Position numbers and translations under genes: made by a program. A DNA stretch of 64,000 nt from Oncomelania hupensis (Eukaryota; Mollusca; Gastropoda; Littorinimorpha; Pomatiopsidae), in NCBI GenBank assembly GCA_036898135.1, contig CM072513.1:37083340-37147339 (forward strand), written 5' to 3'. The notes under the pieces were generated by a model. The model did no database searches. It was not told the DNA's origin and was given only the letters and a program-made list of their open reading frames with translations. How positions within the stretch are numbered: the stretch's first letter is position 1; each line of letters begins with the position of its first letter. Shown piece by piece: positions 11,183 through 23,117 of this stretch.

Positions 11183-11468
11183 GGGTGTCGGATAGCGCAG
11201 TGGTTGGAGCACTCGCTACTGTGTCGCAAGTTAAGCACCGTCCAGTGCGGTTAGCACTTGGATGGGTGACCGCAAAACGTGAAGCGACAAATAACAACGC
11301 CCCCAGTTGACTCAACTGTGACTGAGAACCTACTCTCTTAAGGGTGGGGAAGGTAAAGCAGCGAGGGAGAGAGATGGGCATCACCCTCATTACGCTGGCC
11401 CAAGATAAGTGTGATCTCCAACATCACGCTCCCCCTACGACCACAAGGCTATGTTACTACCTTTACCT
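11183..11468 (+). mobile_element. Complete SINE with chimeric tRNA/5S rRNA head (SINE-2 type body)
   Basis: The element is flanked by perfect 10-bp direct repeats ACATAGAGCG (11173-11182 and 11469-11478), so both ends are fixed. Residues 11190-11225 look like the 5' half of a tRNA (GGATAGCGCAGTGGTTGGAG, a pol III A-box). At 11228-11273 it switches to a 5S rRNA 3'-half sequence: AAGTTAAGCACCGTCCAG, then GGTTAGCACTTGGATGGGTG and ACCGC, which is the box A / intermediate element / box C promoter of 5S genes. The body (about 11335-11400, GGTAAAGCAGCGAGGGAGAG and CCCTCATTACGCTGGCC) is shared with the SINEs at 33847 and 53453. It is a pol III-type retroposon, not a 5S gene. Confidence 0.85.
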
Positions 11469-11936
11469 ACATAGAGCGAGACGGAACTCTTGAGAGCCGC
11501 TCTCACTTCCCGATACTGGGTGCCTGTGTCCTGAAGTGATGTTGGACAAACTGTGACAGCAGAAAGTGTAGAGAGGGAAAGTGTGGCAGATAAACATATT
11601 ATTAAAGAGGAGGAGGACCACATCCAATACGAATTTTAAAAAAATTAATAAAAGGAAGTCGAGGGGATAGAGAATCAAAACAAATAAACAAAATAGGTAG
11701 TGAAATTATGGGACTGCGTGACACATTCTTCATAAAGGTTTTTAATAAAAACCGAAAGTGTGCGCTTTTTACCTTGATAGTTAGAAGTTTTTTTTTTTAA
11801 ATTTCTTCTTTTAGTTACACCCTGAAGTGGCGTGGGATGAGAAATGACTTGCAGGAATCATTGTCATGGCAAGGAGAGGAGTAGGTGGAGGTAAAGAATG
11901 AAAGAGAGGGAGAGGAGGGCGACGACGACAGCGATG

Positions 11937-12007
11937 ATGAAGAAGAAGAAGAAGAAGAAGAAGAAGAAGAAGAAATATGATGATGATTGATGATGATGAT
12001 GATGATA

Positions 12008-12052
<45 letters not shown>

Positions 12053-12080
12053 TGAAGATGATGATGATGATGATGAAGGT
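11937..12080. repeat. (GAA)n and (GAT)n tracts
   Basis: GAA run followed by GAT runs; simple repeat. Confidence 0.9.
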
Positions 12081-12283
12081 AGGGCGGAAAGGGCAGAAGA
12101 TGGAATTTAGAATCAAAAACATTGGCAGCAATGGAAGCGTCAGACGGTGACAACTGGGCATATCCTTGGAGTGGTGTCATACTAAATGTCACAGGTAAAA
12201 AGTGTCGAAGTGTCAGCGTCAGTATTGACAGAGGACAGGCAGTTTGAACTTTTTACGTAAATGCAGGAATGCTGTCCAAAGAT

Positions 12284-12393
12284 CTAGGTGTGTGTGTGTG
12301 TGCGTGTGTGTGTGCGTGTGTGTGTTGTTGTTTATTTAGACATCCACTCTTTTCTGCCTGTCATTCTTGTCTGTCTTTCTGACCCTCCGACCT

Positions 12394-12456
<63 letters not shown>

Positions 12457-12630
12457 CTATTTGCATAATTTGTTGTGCGTGTGTCTTTGTGTCCACGTGT
12501 GCGTTGTGGGCTGATTTGTTGTGTGCGTTTGTGTGTGTGTGTGTGTGTGTATCTGTGTGTTTGTGTGTGAGAACGCGCGCGCGCGTGTGGGTGTATGTGT
12601 GTGTGTGTGTGTACGTGCGTGTGTACTTCA
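12284..12630. repeat. Compound (GT)n, (TC)n, (GT)n microsatellites
   Basis: GT run at 12286-12326, TC run at 12400-12454 and a degenerate GT/GC run at 12520-12625. Confidence 0.9.
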
Positions 12631-13472
12631 TAAATGTTTACATTACTGAATGCATAAATACAACCTGGCCGTCAAGTAAAAGCGTTCAACCGATAAAAAA
12701 TCTGTCTTTATGTTTAGCAAAATTTAAAACTTAAAACGTTTTTAGCACAATATTAATTCAGTCCATCAAATATGTTCATGTGTATTCGTTTTTATAAGGG
12801 TTGACTTATTTCAATTTTTGTTTGTTAACGTGATTTAGAGTTTAGATAATAAAAATAGGAAGAAGAACAAATTAAAAGTTATTTAAACAAAATTGCAGAA
12901 TTCAGTCTGACATAATTATCCTCGATGAATCCAATGGAACAGTTGAGTTCAGTACAAAACTTTTATAAATCATAGCTACACAACAGTTCCAACCTTTTAC
13001 ATTTTCTGGGCTGTTTGTTCATTGGACTACAGCGATAGCTGCTCTTGCGTCGTTCGTCTTTATTGTTCTGTCCGCCACTGCTGCTGCCGTTCTTTTGTTC
13101 TGCATTGTTCCAGCACCAATTGTCCAGTTAGTGGCCTGACGACCCGAGCGGTCATGGCTTGACCAAGGCGCAAGCCTAAAAACAGTGATAATGAACTTCC
13201 TATCTCTTGTAGACAATGACTCATCGCTTGATTGTTTTCACTGATGACATTCTGAACATAAGAAAATCCAACTGCATTTAATGGTTTTGTTAGTTATCCA
13301 AGTTGGTAGGAAAAGCAAGTATACAGTTGCTTTTTTTTTCTTCTCGCTACTTTGACTAAGAGATTTCGCCATGCATTTTATCAGTCGCACGAAATGTAAA
13401 TATCCTAACGCTCCTGTCCTAGACCGGTGAGTGCTAGCTTCACCGACACACCCAACATGCACTATTGGTCTT
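12631..13472. other. No feature recognised
   Basis: About 840 bp of unique-looking sequence. Open frames are short with no familiar motifs. Confidence 0.4.
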
Positions 13473-13484
13473 AGTCCATTTGTT

Positions 13485-14057
13485 GGGGTGCCGGGGGTTT
13501 CAGTATAAATAGTATCCCCACTTTCTGGAAATTTAGTGCTTTAAATTCCCACTGTCGCTGTCTTTCTCATTTGCTCTTTCTCATTCCTGCTCTGTTCTAT
13601 CAATCTGCTATACTATCGTCTTCTTCGCTAGACCAGTCTCCTACCCTTTTTCTTGAAAACTCTTCCGGGACAAGACTCCTTGTTTGTGTATGAGGTCTGT
13701 TGGATCAGCTTGGGAATATTGGACGCTTTCTGCCAGGTGGTCACTAGGGCTTCCTATGATGTTATTATTTAGCAATGTAGGCATTTTATATGTATGTGTT
13801 TTGTTGATAATTTATAATGATGTTTGTATTCTATTTTGTTTTTGTAAACAGGGGTTCGATAAGTTGGGGTGAAGCCTCAGCCGTCCCCTGCGTGGGATGT
13901 CTTTATTGGAAAGTGACTGGCTGGTGGAGAGCTTTCGGTTTTACCACTAGGGTTGTTTCAGCAGATCTTTTATGCGGATAGGGGGTTGTCCGGTCCTGAT
14001 TTGGCTCGGAAGAGTCCGCTGGACCTAAAGAAATAATAATGTATTGTAATGTAATGT
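13485..14057 (+). mobile_element. Family A hairpin-tailed repeat, reference copy
   Basis: Flanked by 12-bp direct repeats AGTCCATTTGTT (13473-13484 and 14058-14069). The 5' end reads GGGGTGCCGGGGGTTTCAGT followed by a TATAAATAG box. The 3' end has a hairpin, GGTCCTGATTTGGCTCGG to GTCCGCTGGACC, then AATAATAATGTA and a TAATG-type tail. There is no long ORF. Its 3' hairpin matches the 3' end of a LINE fragment at 22380-22435, so it is probably a non-autonomous element copied by that LINE. Confidence 0.85.
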
Positions 14058-14069
14058 AGTCCATTTGTT

Positions 14070-14700
14070 TTGGGCGGCGCTGCTCTTGCGGCTGCCGCGA
14101 TTTCGCTGAGAAGGCAGCCCGAAGTTTGCACCTCTTACGTGACGAATAACATCCCCAAATCAACAAGCAAGCACGCAAACAAACGATATGAAGAAGTTTG
14201 AACAAACAAATAATGCAAGATACCAACAACAACCACCACCACAACAACAACAACAACAACAAGCTCGCATCCTATGGTCTCTAATGCGCTGCTTTGCTTT
14301 CACGACAATGTCCAGCAGGATTAGAATTTGCCATCACGCGAGGTCATAATGACCGGACTGTCTCGTGTCATTACCACCATCGGACGTCGCAGTAAAAACG
14401 GTTTTCGTGTTGTAGCTCGATCACCCATATGCTTCTAGAAAATGGACAGTAGATTGTGGCTGCAGTATGCAGCTAAGAAAATGTCACGTTCATATTGCGA
14501 GGTCAAAGGGAGGTAGCGCTTACGCAATGAAACAAAGATTAGGTGTAATGAGGTAGAGTTGTTGCCGTTGCTGTGGTTGTTATTGTGTGTTGGGTAAAGA
14601 TGGAGAAGGTGGCAATGATGGTGGTGGTGGTAGAGGTGGATGCGCATTTGTTTTTGTTATTGTTGTTATTGTTAGTGATAGTGGAGGTAATGATGGAAGT
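14070..14700. other. No gene; (CAA)n run near 14245-14262
   Basis: Non-coding sequence with a short CAA/AAC microsatellite. Confidence 0.4.
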
Positions 14701-14705
14701 GGTGT

Positions 14706-14793
14706 TCTCTTCTTCTTCTTCTTCTTCTTCTTCTTCTTCTTCTTCTTCTTCTTCTCCTCCTCCTCCTCCTCCTCCTTCTTCTTCTTCTTTGTT
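14706..14793. repeat. (TTC)n/(TCC)n tract
   Basis: Pure pyrimidine trinucleotide repeat, about 88 bp. Confidence 0.9.
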
Positions 14794-16188
14794 TTCTTCA
14801 TAAAATTAAAATTACATTATATAATTCTTTCAGAATTTGTAACGGATGGATATTTGGTGTGCTAACTGAATGCAAAATATATCTGACTCCTAGATCAAAA
14901 TAACGTATGCATGTAAGAATCTCTGTTAACTACCACACCCACAAATTCACAGATTCTCACTAACACAGGCAAACACCAACACAAATATAAGTTCTACGTT
15001 CTCAATACTTTATATAAATAAAACAACAATATTTTACATCAATCTTTCACACACGAGTTTCTGGTTACGAGTTTACGAGTCGCCGGCTTGCATTTGCATG
15101 TCCCGAGCCAAATCCCACACAAAAAAAAACTTGCACAGATAGACGAACAGAAGCATTTGTAAAAAGGCAGATAAACACGTCTGTTTACCTGTCTGAGGTC
15201 GCACTGTCGTCTGCCTTCCTGCTGGTGTAGAAGTATAGCTGACCGCTGATGTCTCACGAATTGCCCTTTCTCCGTTGTCCGAGACAACCCCGTATGTCAA
15301 AGTGTATGGATTATATGACAGTAATTATTAATTAATTATTACTTTAGGCATTGCTTTCGGACTTCGGACTTCCTTAGACTGTGAATACATATTTTTAAAA
15401 TTTGACTTCTGATTCATAGATTGTTTGGCTGATTTGCATAAAGATGGCTAGAAAAAAAACACCGACAGTCATGACAGCATACATAACTTATATTCAAGAG
15501 TACACACGTACACGCCCACACACAAACACGCTCATGTGTGTGTGTGTGTGTATGTGTGTGTGTGTGTGTGTGTGTTGTGTGTGTGTGTGTGTGACAAACG
15601 CATACTGATAGACATTGTGCTATACTAATTTGGAATTTAAAAGTTCCTGTAAATTCATTTATGTTTTGCTCTTTTGCAAAATAATTGTTTAATTTATTTT
15701 ATGACGATGGAGAACAAAATAGTCTCTTACCGCGTTAATTTTGTTTCAATGAAATCTGACCTTGGTATCGCTTAATCAAGTTTGCTAGCGCTACTAGTCA
15801 CTCCGTCAAGCGGTATCCCGAGGCGACTGTGAACAGTAGTAATAGTACTACCATGGCTAATTTCATGCAAATGGCAAACCCTCTGTCAACACTAAAATCC
15901 AATTCTCAACACGAACTGGCACTACTGACAGTTCCTTCAGTCTTGTACCATTACAATTCCCCTGCTGGATTTGAAGTGAGTATGAAGCAATTTTAAAAAA
16001 AAACCTGTTAGTTTTATGCTAGTAGTGTGATCATAAAACGTTTTATGTTACTCCACATTATTGAGGTAGATGTAATCTCCCCGATAAGCGTATAAGCAAC
16101 AAACAACAGCTGGTTTCGAAATAGAGGAAAACCCACTGCGAAAACAAGGAGACTCCGGTATAGTGCCACAGTAGACTTGACCTACACA
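14794..16188. other. Mostly unrecognised, with (GT)n at 15536-15592
   Basis: A 1.4-kb interval without a supported gene. Short frames at 15039-15300 (minus) have no recognisable motif. Confidence 0.4.
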
Positions 16189-16189
16189 G

Positions 16190-16740
16190 ACTTTTTCCAT
16201 CCTATATTTAAAATAGCATTTGTAACTTCCTCAAAATTAATTTCTGAGTTGATATTTAAATTATTATCTGAGAGCAAGGTGTAGGAGGGTGGGGGGTGCT
16301 TCATGTTCTTCAGTATGCTCTAGATCTTCTCTTTCATTTTTAACATTAGGTGGCAGATTATTATAATTACTAGTATTAGGAAAAACCTTAACAAATTCTT
16401 CAGCGTTTTCTCTAGGTAACGGCAAATAATTGTCAAATAATTTTAAAAGACACCGAGGAAGCTGAAATCCGCTTCTCAGTTCTGATAATTTCTTCGATAA
16501 TTTTGCAGCATCTTGAGAATTATTTACTTCAGATTTACAATATTTAGACCAGAACTGTCTTTTTTCTAAAGCAATTATTTTGTTATATTTAATTTTAGCT
16601 GTTTTTAGTTTTTTAAAAATATTCTTCTGATTTATGTTTTAATGAGATTTTAAACGCATTTTTTTCTCTTTTACGGCTGTTTCGCATTTGTCATTCCTCC
16701 AGTTATTTCCTGCATGTTTTTTCTCATTAAAGGTTCTTTT
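16190..16740 (-). pseudogene. LINE ORF2 fragment, endonuclease-to-reverse-transcriptase linker
   Basis: The minus strand is open for more than 110 codons across most of this stretch. Reading 5' to 3' it gives NWRNDKCETAVKEKKNAF, then KRQFWSKYCKSEVNNSQDA, LRSGFQLPRCLLK, and finally NINSEINFEEVTNAILNIG. The WxN..C..A...K..A pattern and the 'EI..EEV..AI..' block before the reverse transcriptase are typical of jockey/I-type LINEs. One single-base indel breaks it near 16620, and the reverse transcriptase itself is missing. The 5' side is cut by a GATA microsatellite. Confidence 0.6.
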
Positions 16741-16743
16741 CTA

Positions 16744-16746
16744 TAT

Positions 16747-16841
<95 letters not shown>

Positions 16842-16870
16842 TAGATGTAGATGTAGATATAGATTATATA
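16744..16870. repeat. (GATA)n microsatellite
   Basis: About 24 units of GATA followed by degenerate GATGTA repeats. Confidence 0.95.
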
Positions 16871-16884
16871 TTTAAAAAAAGATA

Positions 16885-17025
16885 TTTCTCTTACAAGCTC
16901 AGAGCTTCTCAAGGCGCTGGCCCGTAATATCCAGCAATCACACAATAGTTTGCTGAAGTCACGATTCGAAACGCACTCACACAAGTCGTGCGCTCTGACC
17001 ACTGAGCTATCCCTGCCGCCACATA
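16885..17025 (-). repeat. tRNA-headed SINE copy
   Basis: On the minus strand GGGATAGCTCAGTGGTCAGA (A-box) is followed about 35 bp later by GTTTCGAATCGTGAC (degenerate B-box). The body contains CCAGCGCCTTGAGAAG, the same GCGC hairpin arm seen at 58225-58275. The stem pairing is too poor for a functional tRNA. Confidence 0.65.
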
Positions 17026-17420
17026 TACAGAAAACGGAAAGAATACGTCCTGTTGTTGCTTAGTCAATACCACTGAGTATGAAAGTGGATAGGGGAGTGC
17101 GGGTAGAAGTTGCCCATCCAGTCATAATATCAAGAAAAGTGGTTTGCACGGTTTAAACGCCGCGAACGTCTGCGTTGCTTCTCCTACACGATCCTGTGGA
17201 CGTGGCGGCCGATGTTTCCAGCTATAATACGGGAGCCGCGCTTAGTTGGATGAATAGTGTCTCTCAGGGCATGAAGAGGCAAATTCTCCTTGCTGGAAAA
17301 GGAGACTTGCTGATCTTCCACCAATATCGCAAACACAACAGCATTAAAAGATCTTTCTTCTGTTGTAGCTTGGAATCGGACACAGCGGGTAGCTTGCTGA
17401 TGACAATCTTTGATGTTGGA
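17026..17420. other. No feature recognised
   Basis: An 82-codon frame exists at 17175-17423 but has no recognisable motif. Confidence 0.35.
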
Positions 17421-17427
17421 TAGCTGG

Positions 17428-17645
17428 CCTTGCAAAGACCATCCTGCAAGGCACTGTGCAAGGAAGCAGAAGAAGAGGGAGGCAAAAAAAAAAGATGGGA
17501 TGACAACATTCGAGATTGGATTGGCTTGACACTGAGCGAAGCCATGAGGGTTGCTGAGGACAGAGAAAGATATTGAGTACGCTGGTTAAACGATCATCTG
17601 TGGTGCCCCAACGACCTTCGAGTTACGGGATAGGATAGGATAGGA
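17428..17645 (+). mobile_element. RTE 3' fragment
   Basis: Covers the last ~200 bp of the RTE coding region (GLAKTILQG onward) and a short GGATA tail. TAGCTGG occurs on both sides (17421-17427 and 17646-17652) as a probable target duplication, so it is a 5'-truncated insertion, independent of the RTE piece that starts 50 bp later. Confidence 0.8.
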
Positions 17646-17698
17646 TAGCTGGAAGAAATGTTTTTGATTGATTGTACAAATTGTTTACTGGCAGATCT

Positions 17699-18838
17699 TG
17701 AGCCTGGAGAGGATTGGACCCTGTCAGGTCTTTCTTGCCCAATATGGTAAAAAAAAATCACTAAATCCATACCGGATCGGTCGTCGCCCGGGTCACCAAG
17801 AACCGCGCCTTCCGTTGGCCATCAGGACGGAGGTGATAAATGTGCTACTGATGGACAACTTAGCAGGATCCGCACGAGAGACACCATGGTCATAGGAACC
17901 TGAAATGTCAGGACCCTAAATCCGGAGGGAAAATCTGAAGAACTTCTCCACGAGCTGGAACACTATCGATGGAACATTTTAGGTATCAGCGAAGTGCGCT
18001 TGAAAGACCTAGGTGAAACAACGACCGACAAAGGCCATAAGCTTTATTTCAGCGGGAGAGATGACAGGCACGAACACGGAGTTGGTTTCTTGGTCCACAA
18101 AGACATTCTAGCCACTGCCATGGGTTGCCTCCCAGTCTCCAGTACACTCATTACCATCCGTGTGAAACCACCCTCTTTCAACATCACCATCATCCAAGCC
18201 TATGCCCCAACATCAGACTATGATGTCAGCGAAGTGGAGGATTTCTATGAACATCTGCAGGCTGTCTTTGACCAAGTGCAGAAGAAGGACATAGTCATAG
18301 TGCAAGGAGACTGGAATGCCAAGGTTGGCCAAGATGCCACCACAACTGGGGAGAGACATATGGACCCCAGTGCAACAACGAGACAAATGACAGGGGTCTG
18401 AAACAATCTGATACTGGCAAACAAACACGCTTGGTATGCACAAAAAAATCCAGACGATGGGCATGGCACAGTCCCATCGGGGAGCATCACAACCAGATTG
18501 ACTACATCATGGCCAAGACACGCTTCAGATCACGCATCAACATTGGCAGGACAGGCACTTTTCCAGGAACACATATCGGAAGTGACCACGATCTCGTGAT
18601 GATGTCCTTCCGGCTCCACTTGAAAAGAATAAACACAGCAAAGTGCACCAGACTGACGCTCGATTTGGACAAACTGCAAGACCCGGAGGTGGCAGAAATA
18701 TTCCAAGCCACAATTGAAGTGAAATTTGTATCACTGCTCATTATCGGAGCTGGTGAAGTAGATGTCAACAACATGATCACCACCTTCAACTCAGCTGTGA
18801 CAGATGCCACCACGGAGATCCTTGGGAAGCACCGGCAA
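17699..18838 (+). pseudogene. RTE 5' fragment, endonuclease domain
   Basis: Matches the first third of the RTE ORF. The endonuclease motifs remain in 17994-18401 (GVGFLVHKDILA, QGDWNAKVG) and 18431-18850 (IDYIMAKTRFRS, GSDHDLVMM). Breaks include a stop near 17903 (TGA in place of Trp of the TWNVR motif), a shift near 18400 and loss of everything after HRQSEN at 18838. There, an LTR-B relic begins, so the rest was probably displaced or deleted. Confidence 0.8.
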
Positions 18839-18849
18839 TCAGAGAATTA

Positions 18850-19476
18850 ATTTTTTAGTTTTGATCTCGAATTATATTTTCCAGCACGGATATTCGAGAA
18901 AAAGGGATGTCACGAGTTCTTTCAACTCAGTAATTGCACTCACTGCGGTTAACAGCAGGCTTAGTGGTAGTGTTTATAGTGATGGTGGTCGCATCACTTG
19001 TTCCCGACTCCGTGCTAGTAGGCTATCAACGCTGGTCGATATTACTGGAGAATTTTCTAGAATCACTTGTGTACTATCGATCGAAGCATGTAGATAAATC
19101 TAGTAGTAGCTACGAGATTCTTCTAACCTAAATAAAGTTATATGACTTAAGACAGTGGATAGTTCCGGTGACGAATTTTATTCTGATTGGATGTAATTGC
19201 GTCACGCTGGAATGTTCGAATTTTCACTAGAGTATAGAGAGACTATATGGGTGCCGCACTGTTTAAAAGTTGAAGTGAAAAAAGTGGAAAAAGCGATTGA
19301 GCGATTTTATGCAGTTGTTGATGTATGCTGAATAAAGTTGGAAAACTTCATACGACGGCTCATGCCGTGTTGTTGAGTGAACAGGTTGCGTGGATAAACG
19401 AATCTGAGTTACACTTATCAGAATTCAAACATCGGGGCTGAATCAAATACTGATACAAAAAACCAACAGTGTAACA
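18850..19476 (+). repeat. LTR-B relic, nearly full length
   Basis: Diverged match to the solo LTRs at 36876 and 38070: GCTTAGTGGTAGTGTT, a GACTTAAGACAGTGGATAG block, GCTGAATAAAGTTGG and terminal GTGTAACA at 19476. The left end is approximate. Confidence 0.6.
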
Positions 19477-19479
19477 GAG

Positions 19480-21290
19480 GGAGGGTGACAAATGAGGGGG
19501 GAAAGGGGTTAAGAGAGGCGGAGGAGGTAGAGGTATGATAGTCCAGGGGCGAGGGTGAATGCGTGCATTTTCTGCTCGATGGCAAAAACAGCTAATGATG
19601 TCATGGAACATGACAGTGGTCCTAAATCGTTGTGACTGACATCAATATATGCTGTTTTATTTTTCTACCTTTGCTTGTTGCGCGTGCTGGTTGGTGGGAT
19701 GGGCGAGGAGCTAAGAGAAAACATGGTGGGAGCAAATCCTCCTCCTCCTCCTCCTCCTCATCATCATCATCATCATCGTCGTCGTCGAGAGGAAAAAAAT
19801 AAAGAGGGATAAAGAAAATGAGTAAAGCTGTGACAACAAACTTATTGTGGAATATCTTAATATCACAACTGACCGCTTGAGGGTAAAAGTATCCAACCAG
19901 TCCCTGGCTCTGCTCTGTAGGTACATAAGTGGCAGGTCATTAGGGTTATTGTACCCAAGAATATATAGAAGAGGAAGTTGGCCAGGGATAAGAAGCAAAT
20001 CTTTGTCTTGGTAATGTAAATATTTTTGTCTGTCCACAAAATCAAAGAGACTTTTTATACAATGCTATCCAGTCAATGGCATCAAACAAACAAAAACAAG
20101 CTAAAAGAACCCAACAATGTTGATTTAGGTTTTGAAAACTAAAACTAACCAAATTAATAACAACCCGAGAAAAAGGTTAAAGGGTCCACGGGAAAAAATA
20201 TAGTATCGGTTGAGTTACCGTAAGCGAACATCATGGGCACGTTACTGACGAAGGGTGAGTAGGTAGTAGTGGTGGTGGTGATGGAGAAAGACCGTTTGGT
20301 GAGCATGAGGAGTGTGGTGTTGGGTGAAGGAGATAGTACGACTATGTTGTTGATGATAATCAGGTAAAAGGGCGTTCATTTTGAGATAATAGAAATTAAT
20401 AAAAATGAGTACTGAAAAGGGGCGTTTTAAGTCTTCATAAAGAGCGCCCACAAAAAAGTGACACTTTTTCTGTCTGCCTGTATATGTGCATGTGCGCGCA
20501 TGCGCAGACCCAATAGTTTGCGTACACACAAGCAAAAGTACAGAGAGATGAAGAACCAAGAATTAGGAAGAATCAAGAAAGATATGAGAAGGGGGTGGAA
20601 GTGGGGTGGGGAGGGTGTATATCATAGAAATGCCCCCTTAAGCGAGAAGGAGGTGAGGAGGTAGAGTATTTCTGGGAATATCCCAGAAGTACTACCCCTT
20701 GTGAAAACACGGAACCATACATAAATAAACATGTAATGGGGAGGGGGGAGGAGAGGGTGTATTTCTGGGAAGGGAGAGTAGTTCTATGATATCCCAAAAG
20801 TATTCCCCAGGAAATTACTTTTGAGGGGGCGGAGGGGGGAGGAATACTTCTGGAACGTTACACCGGGCGGTAAAAGATCTTTTACTGCTGTAAAATGGGT
20901 TAATGAAAATAAATAAATAATTAAATTCAACATGAAAAAGACAGTCGATTTACCTGGTTGAAAGGAAATACAAACCTCCATCCTGCTAGCAGGAAACGCA
21001 AAGATCGCAGTATTTAGCCCGCCCTAGCTAGTGGCCTGTTGCTTTGCTTGGGAATGATGAGTTCGATGCAAGCAGGGTCGCTTTCTCATAGAATCCGACC
21101 TGATGAATCCTTAGTATAACATTATAACCCAAGCCCCTCAAATACAGCACAGTTCAGAACCCGTGAATTTTTGTCGTGACTCATCTGTTGCTTCTGGCAC
21201 CCCTCTGGTCTATTGGTCTTTTTCTCTGCTGATCCTTCGATCTTCTCAGTAGTTGGTCGTTAAGACTGTATTCATACCGTCTTAGTTTAA
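19480..21290. other. No gene; scattered low-complexity
   Basis: A short (TCC)n(TCA)n run at 19737-19787 and G-rich, A-rich blocks with a small palindrome (CTGGGAATATCCCAG near 20672). Short frames have no recognisable motif. Confidence 0.4.
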
Positions 21291-21299
21291 TCCCACCTC

Positions 21300-21800
21300 C
21301 ACCAAGACTTTGTGCTGCCGTAAGATGGCAAGGCAAAGCATGTCCACTGACGCTAGTTTTGACAAAAAGGACTATTTTTGTCTTGATGACGTTCTTTGGC
21401 TTTTGTACTGTTGTACTGCTGGTTCTGGTTGCCCGGATGATCTTTTGTCTTTATGTTTTCATGATCTCCTTTGTATCTTTATGTCTTGATGATCTTCTTT
21501 GAGAACGAGAAACGAGTTAAGAATATTTTTCTTTAATGTTTTTTCGTGCAATGCTATAAAGTACATTTTTTGGGTTGTAATTATTGTAATTGTCAGACTG
21601 TGATACTATGCTGATTGTGACATCGGTTTGGCGGCGGATGTGTGTGTGAAAGGGATGCGTGCTTGCACTGTTGTTTATGACACACATTTTATACTGTATA
21701 TATGTTTACATGCGCTGCACTTTTATGCTGGTCCTGATTTGGCTCGGAAGAGTCAGCTGGACCTAAAGCAATAATCATGTAATGTAATGTAATACACTTT
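21300..21800 (+). repeat. LINE 3' UTR-like segment ending in family A hairpin
   Basis: Non-coding sequence ending with GGTCCTGATTTGGCTCGG...GCTGGACC and an AATGTAATGTAATAC tail at about 21730-21800. Only the hairpin end is shared with family A. The left boundary is uncertain. Confidence 0.5.
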
Positions 21801-21949
21801 TATGTTAAATAATGTTATATATTTTTCAAGTCTGAACGTCTTTCATTGATTCGAGCAATTTTTAAAGACTGTATGACTGGATCCTTTTGTAAACGGCTGT
21901 GTCAAGACTGAATGGTCTAATCAAATCAATAACTAATTATTTCAAATTC

Positions 21950-22435
21950 TTCCAGGTTTGTCTGCTTCTTTGCCTAACTTTGCATCCACCCGCAAAGAAG
22001 AAACTGTTTTGGCTCGCCTTCATGTTGGGTATACTTATGTCACCCATAGTTTCCTTTTCAAAGGAGAAGAACCATCATGGTGCTTTGCATCTGACAAATC
22101 CTCTCCCGTTCGCCATTTTATGTCTGAATGTGCTGATCTGGTTGATGAAAGGGAAAATATATTTGGTTCTATACCTTTTAATGATATTTTTAAAGTATGC
22201 AATAGTCAACACCTGTTTCAAATTTTACATGATGTTGGTTTGTTTTATCGCATATAAATCATATAATCTTTTCTTGTTTTGTATTATTTGTTGGATTTTA
22301 ATGGTGAGACTGATTTTATTTACATCTTTCTTTTATCATATTTAAATGTTAACAGTTTAGTCTGATTTTACTTAATTTTTTGTGGTCCTGATTCGGCTCT
22401 TGGCAGTCCGCTGGACCCTATAAGCACCGAGTATC
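21950..22435 (+). pseudogene. Jockey/I-type LINE, C-terminal end and 3' hairpin
   Basis: The frame at 21958-22257 reads RKEETVLARLHVGYTYVTHS, FLFKGEEPSWC, then RHFMSECADL and a final ILHDVGLFYRI. This R.E...RL..G.T..TH..L....P.C...H...EC pattern is the usual C-terminal zinc-binding end of jockey/I/Nimb-type LINE ORF2. Only the end remains, so it is 5'-truncated. Downstream at 22382-22425 lies GGTCCTGATTCGGCTC...GTCCGCTGGACC, the hairpin shared with family A. Confidence 0.65.
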
Positions 22436-22557
22436 TATCTAAAGCCTGTCATAATTCCTTGTAAGTTGCAATACAGATTTGTTAACTTGATTTGAATGGA
22501 ATGGAATTTACCTCACCACTGAGCTCTCGAAACTACCTTGCGTTAGACCATTATACA

Positions 22558-22655
22558 ACAGCACGCGCACACGCACGACGTACACAAACACACGCACCCA
22601 CACACGCACCCACGCACGCACGTACACACCCGCACACGCACGCACCACAACTCAA
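22558..22655. repeat. (CACGCA)n-like microsatellite
   Basis: Degenerate CA/CG repeat. Confidence 0.85.
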
Positions 22656-23040
22656 CTCATATGCACGCTTACGAGCGGAAACAGTCAGTGGCGTTGGGAG
22701 GTCGGCACTGGCGATGTGGGATGAGTAAGCGGACATCGCCTTGACTCTCTAAACCCCTCTTATTATTTACGCTATCCGTCTCTGGCCCTGTGTAGAGGGT
22801 AGAGGTTGTATGAACTAAACGATGGAGATCAGCAGTTATGGCAAAGAGAGAGGGAGGGAGTTGAGGTGGGATGGGGTTGGAGGGGGGAGAGGGGGGCATT
22901 GAACTAAATAATGAAAAGTAGAACATCTCCACAGTGAGGGCTGTGATAATGTTGTGAGTTATATCGATCAAATCCATTCCCTAACATCTATATCATCCAT
23001 TTTTGTAAGTGAATGAACTAGAAGTAGCGGGGAGTTATAA
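22656..23040. other. No feature recognised
   Basis: Purine-rich, no gene signal. Confidence 0.4.
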
Positions 23041-23044
23041 CTCG

Positions 23045-23117
23045 CAACGATAACATTTCGTCCCGATAAAACTCGCCCTGGTAACATTTCGTCCCGATAA
23101 AACTCGCCCCGGTAAGT
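23045..23117. repeat. Short tandem repeat, about 32 bp unit
   Basis: Units such as GTAACATTTCGTCCCGATAA followed by AACTCGCCC repeat a little over twice. Confidence 0.75.

Noticed and set aside
11228..11273. 5S rRNA gene
   Set aside because: Only the 3' half of 5S is present, it is fused to a tRNA-like half, and the unit has retroposon target duplications.
21899..22345. 148-codon membrane-like protein frame
   Set aside because: It overlaps the LINE C-terminal frame (21958-22257), which has family motifs; this frame is a hydrophobic shadow of AT-rich sequence.
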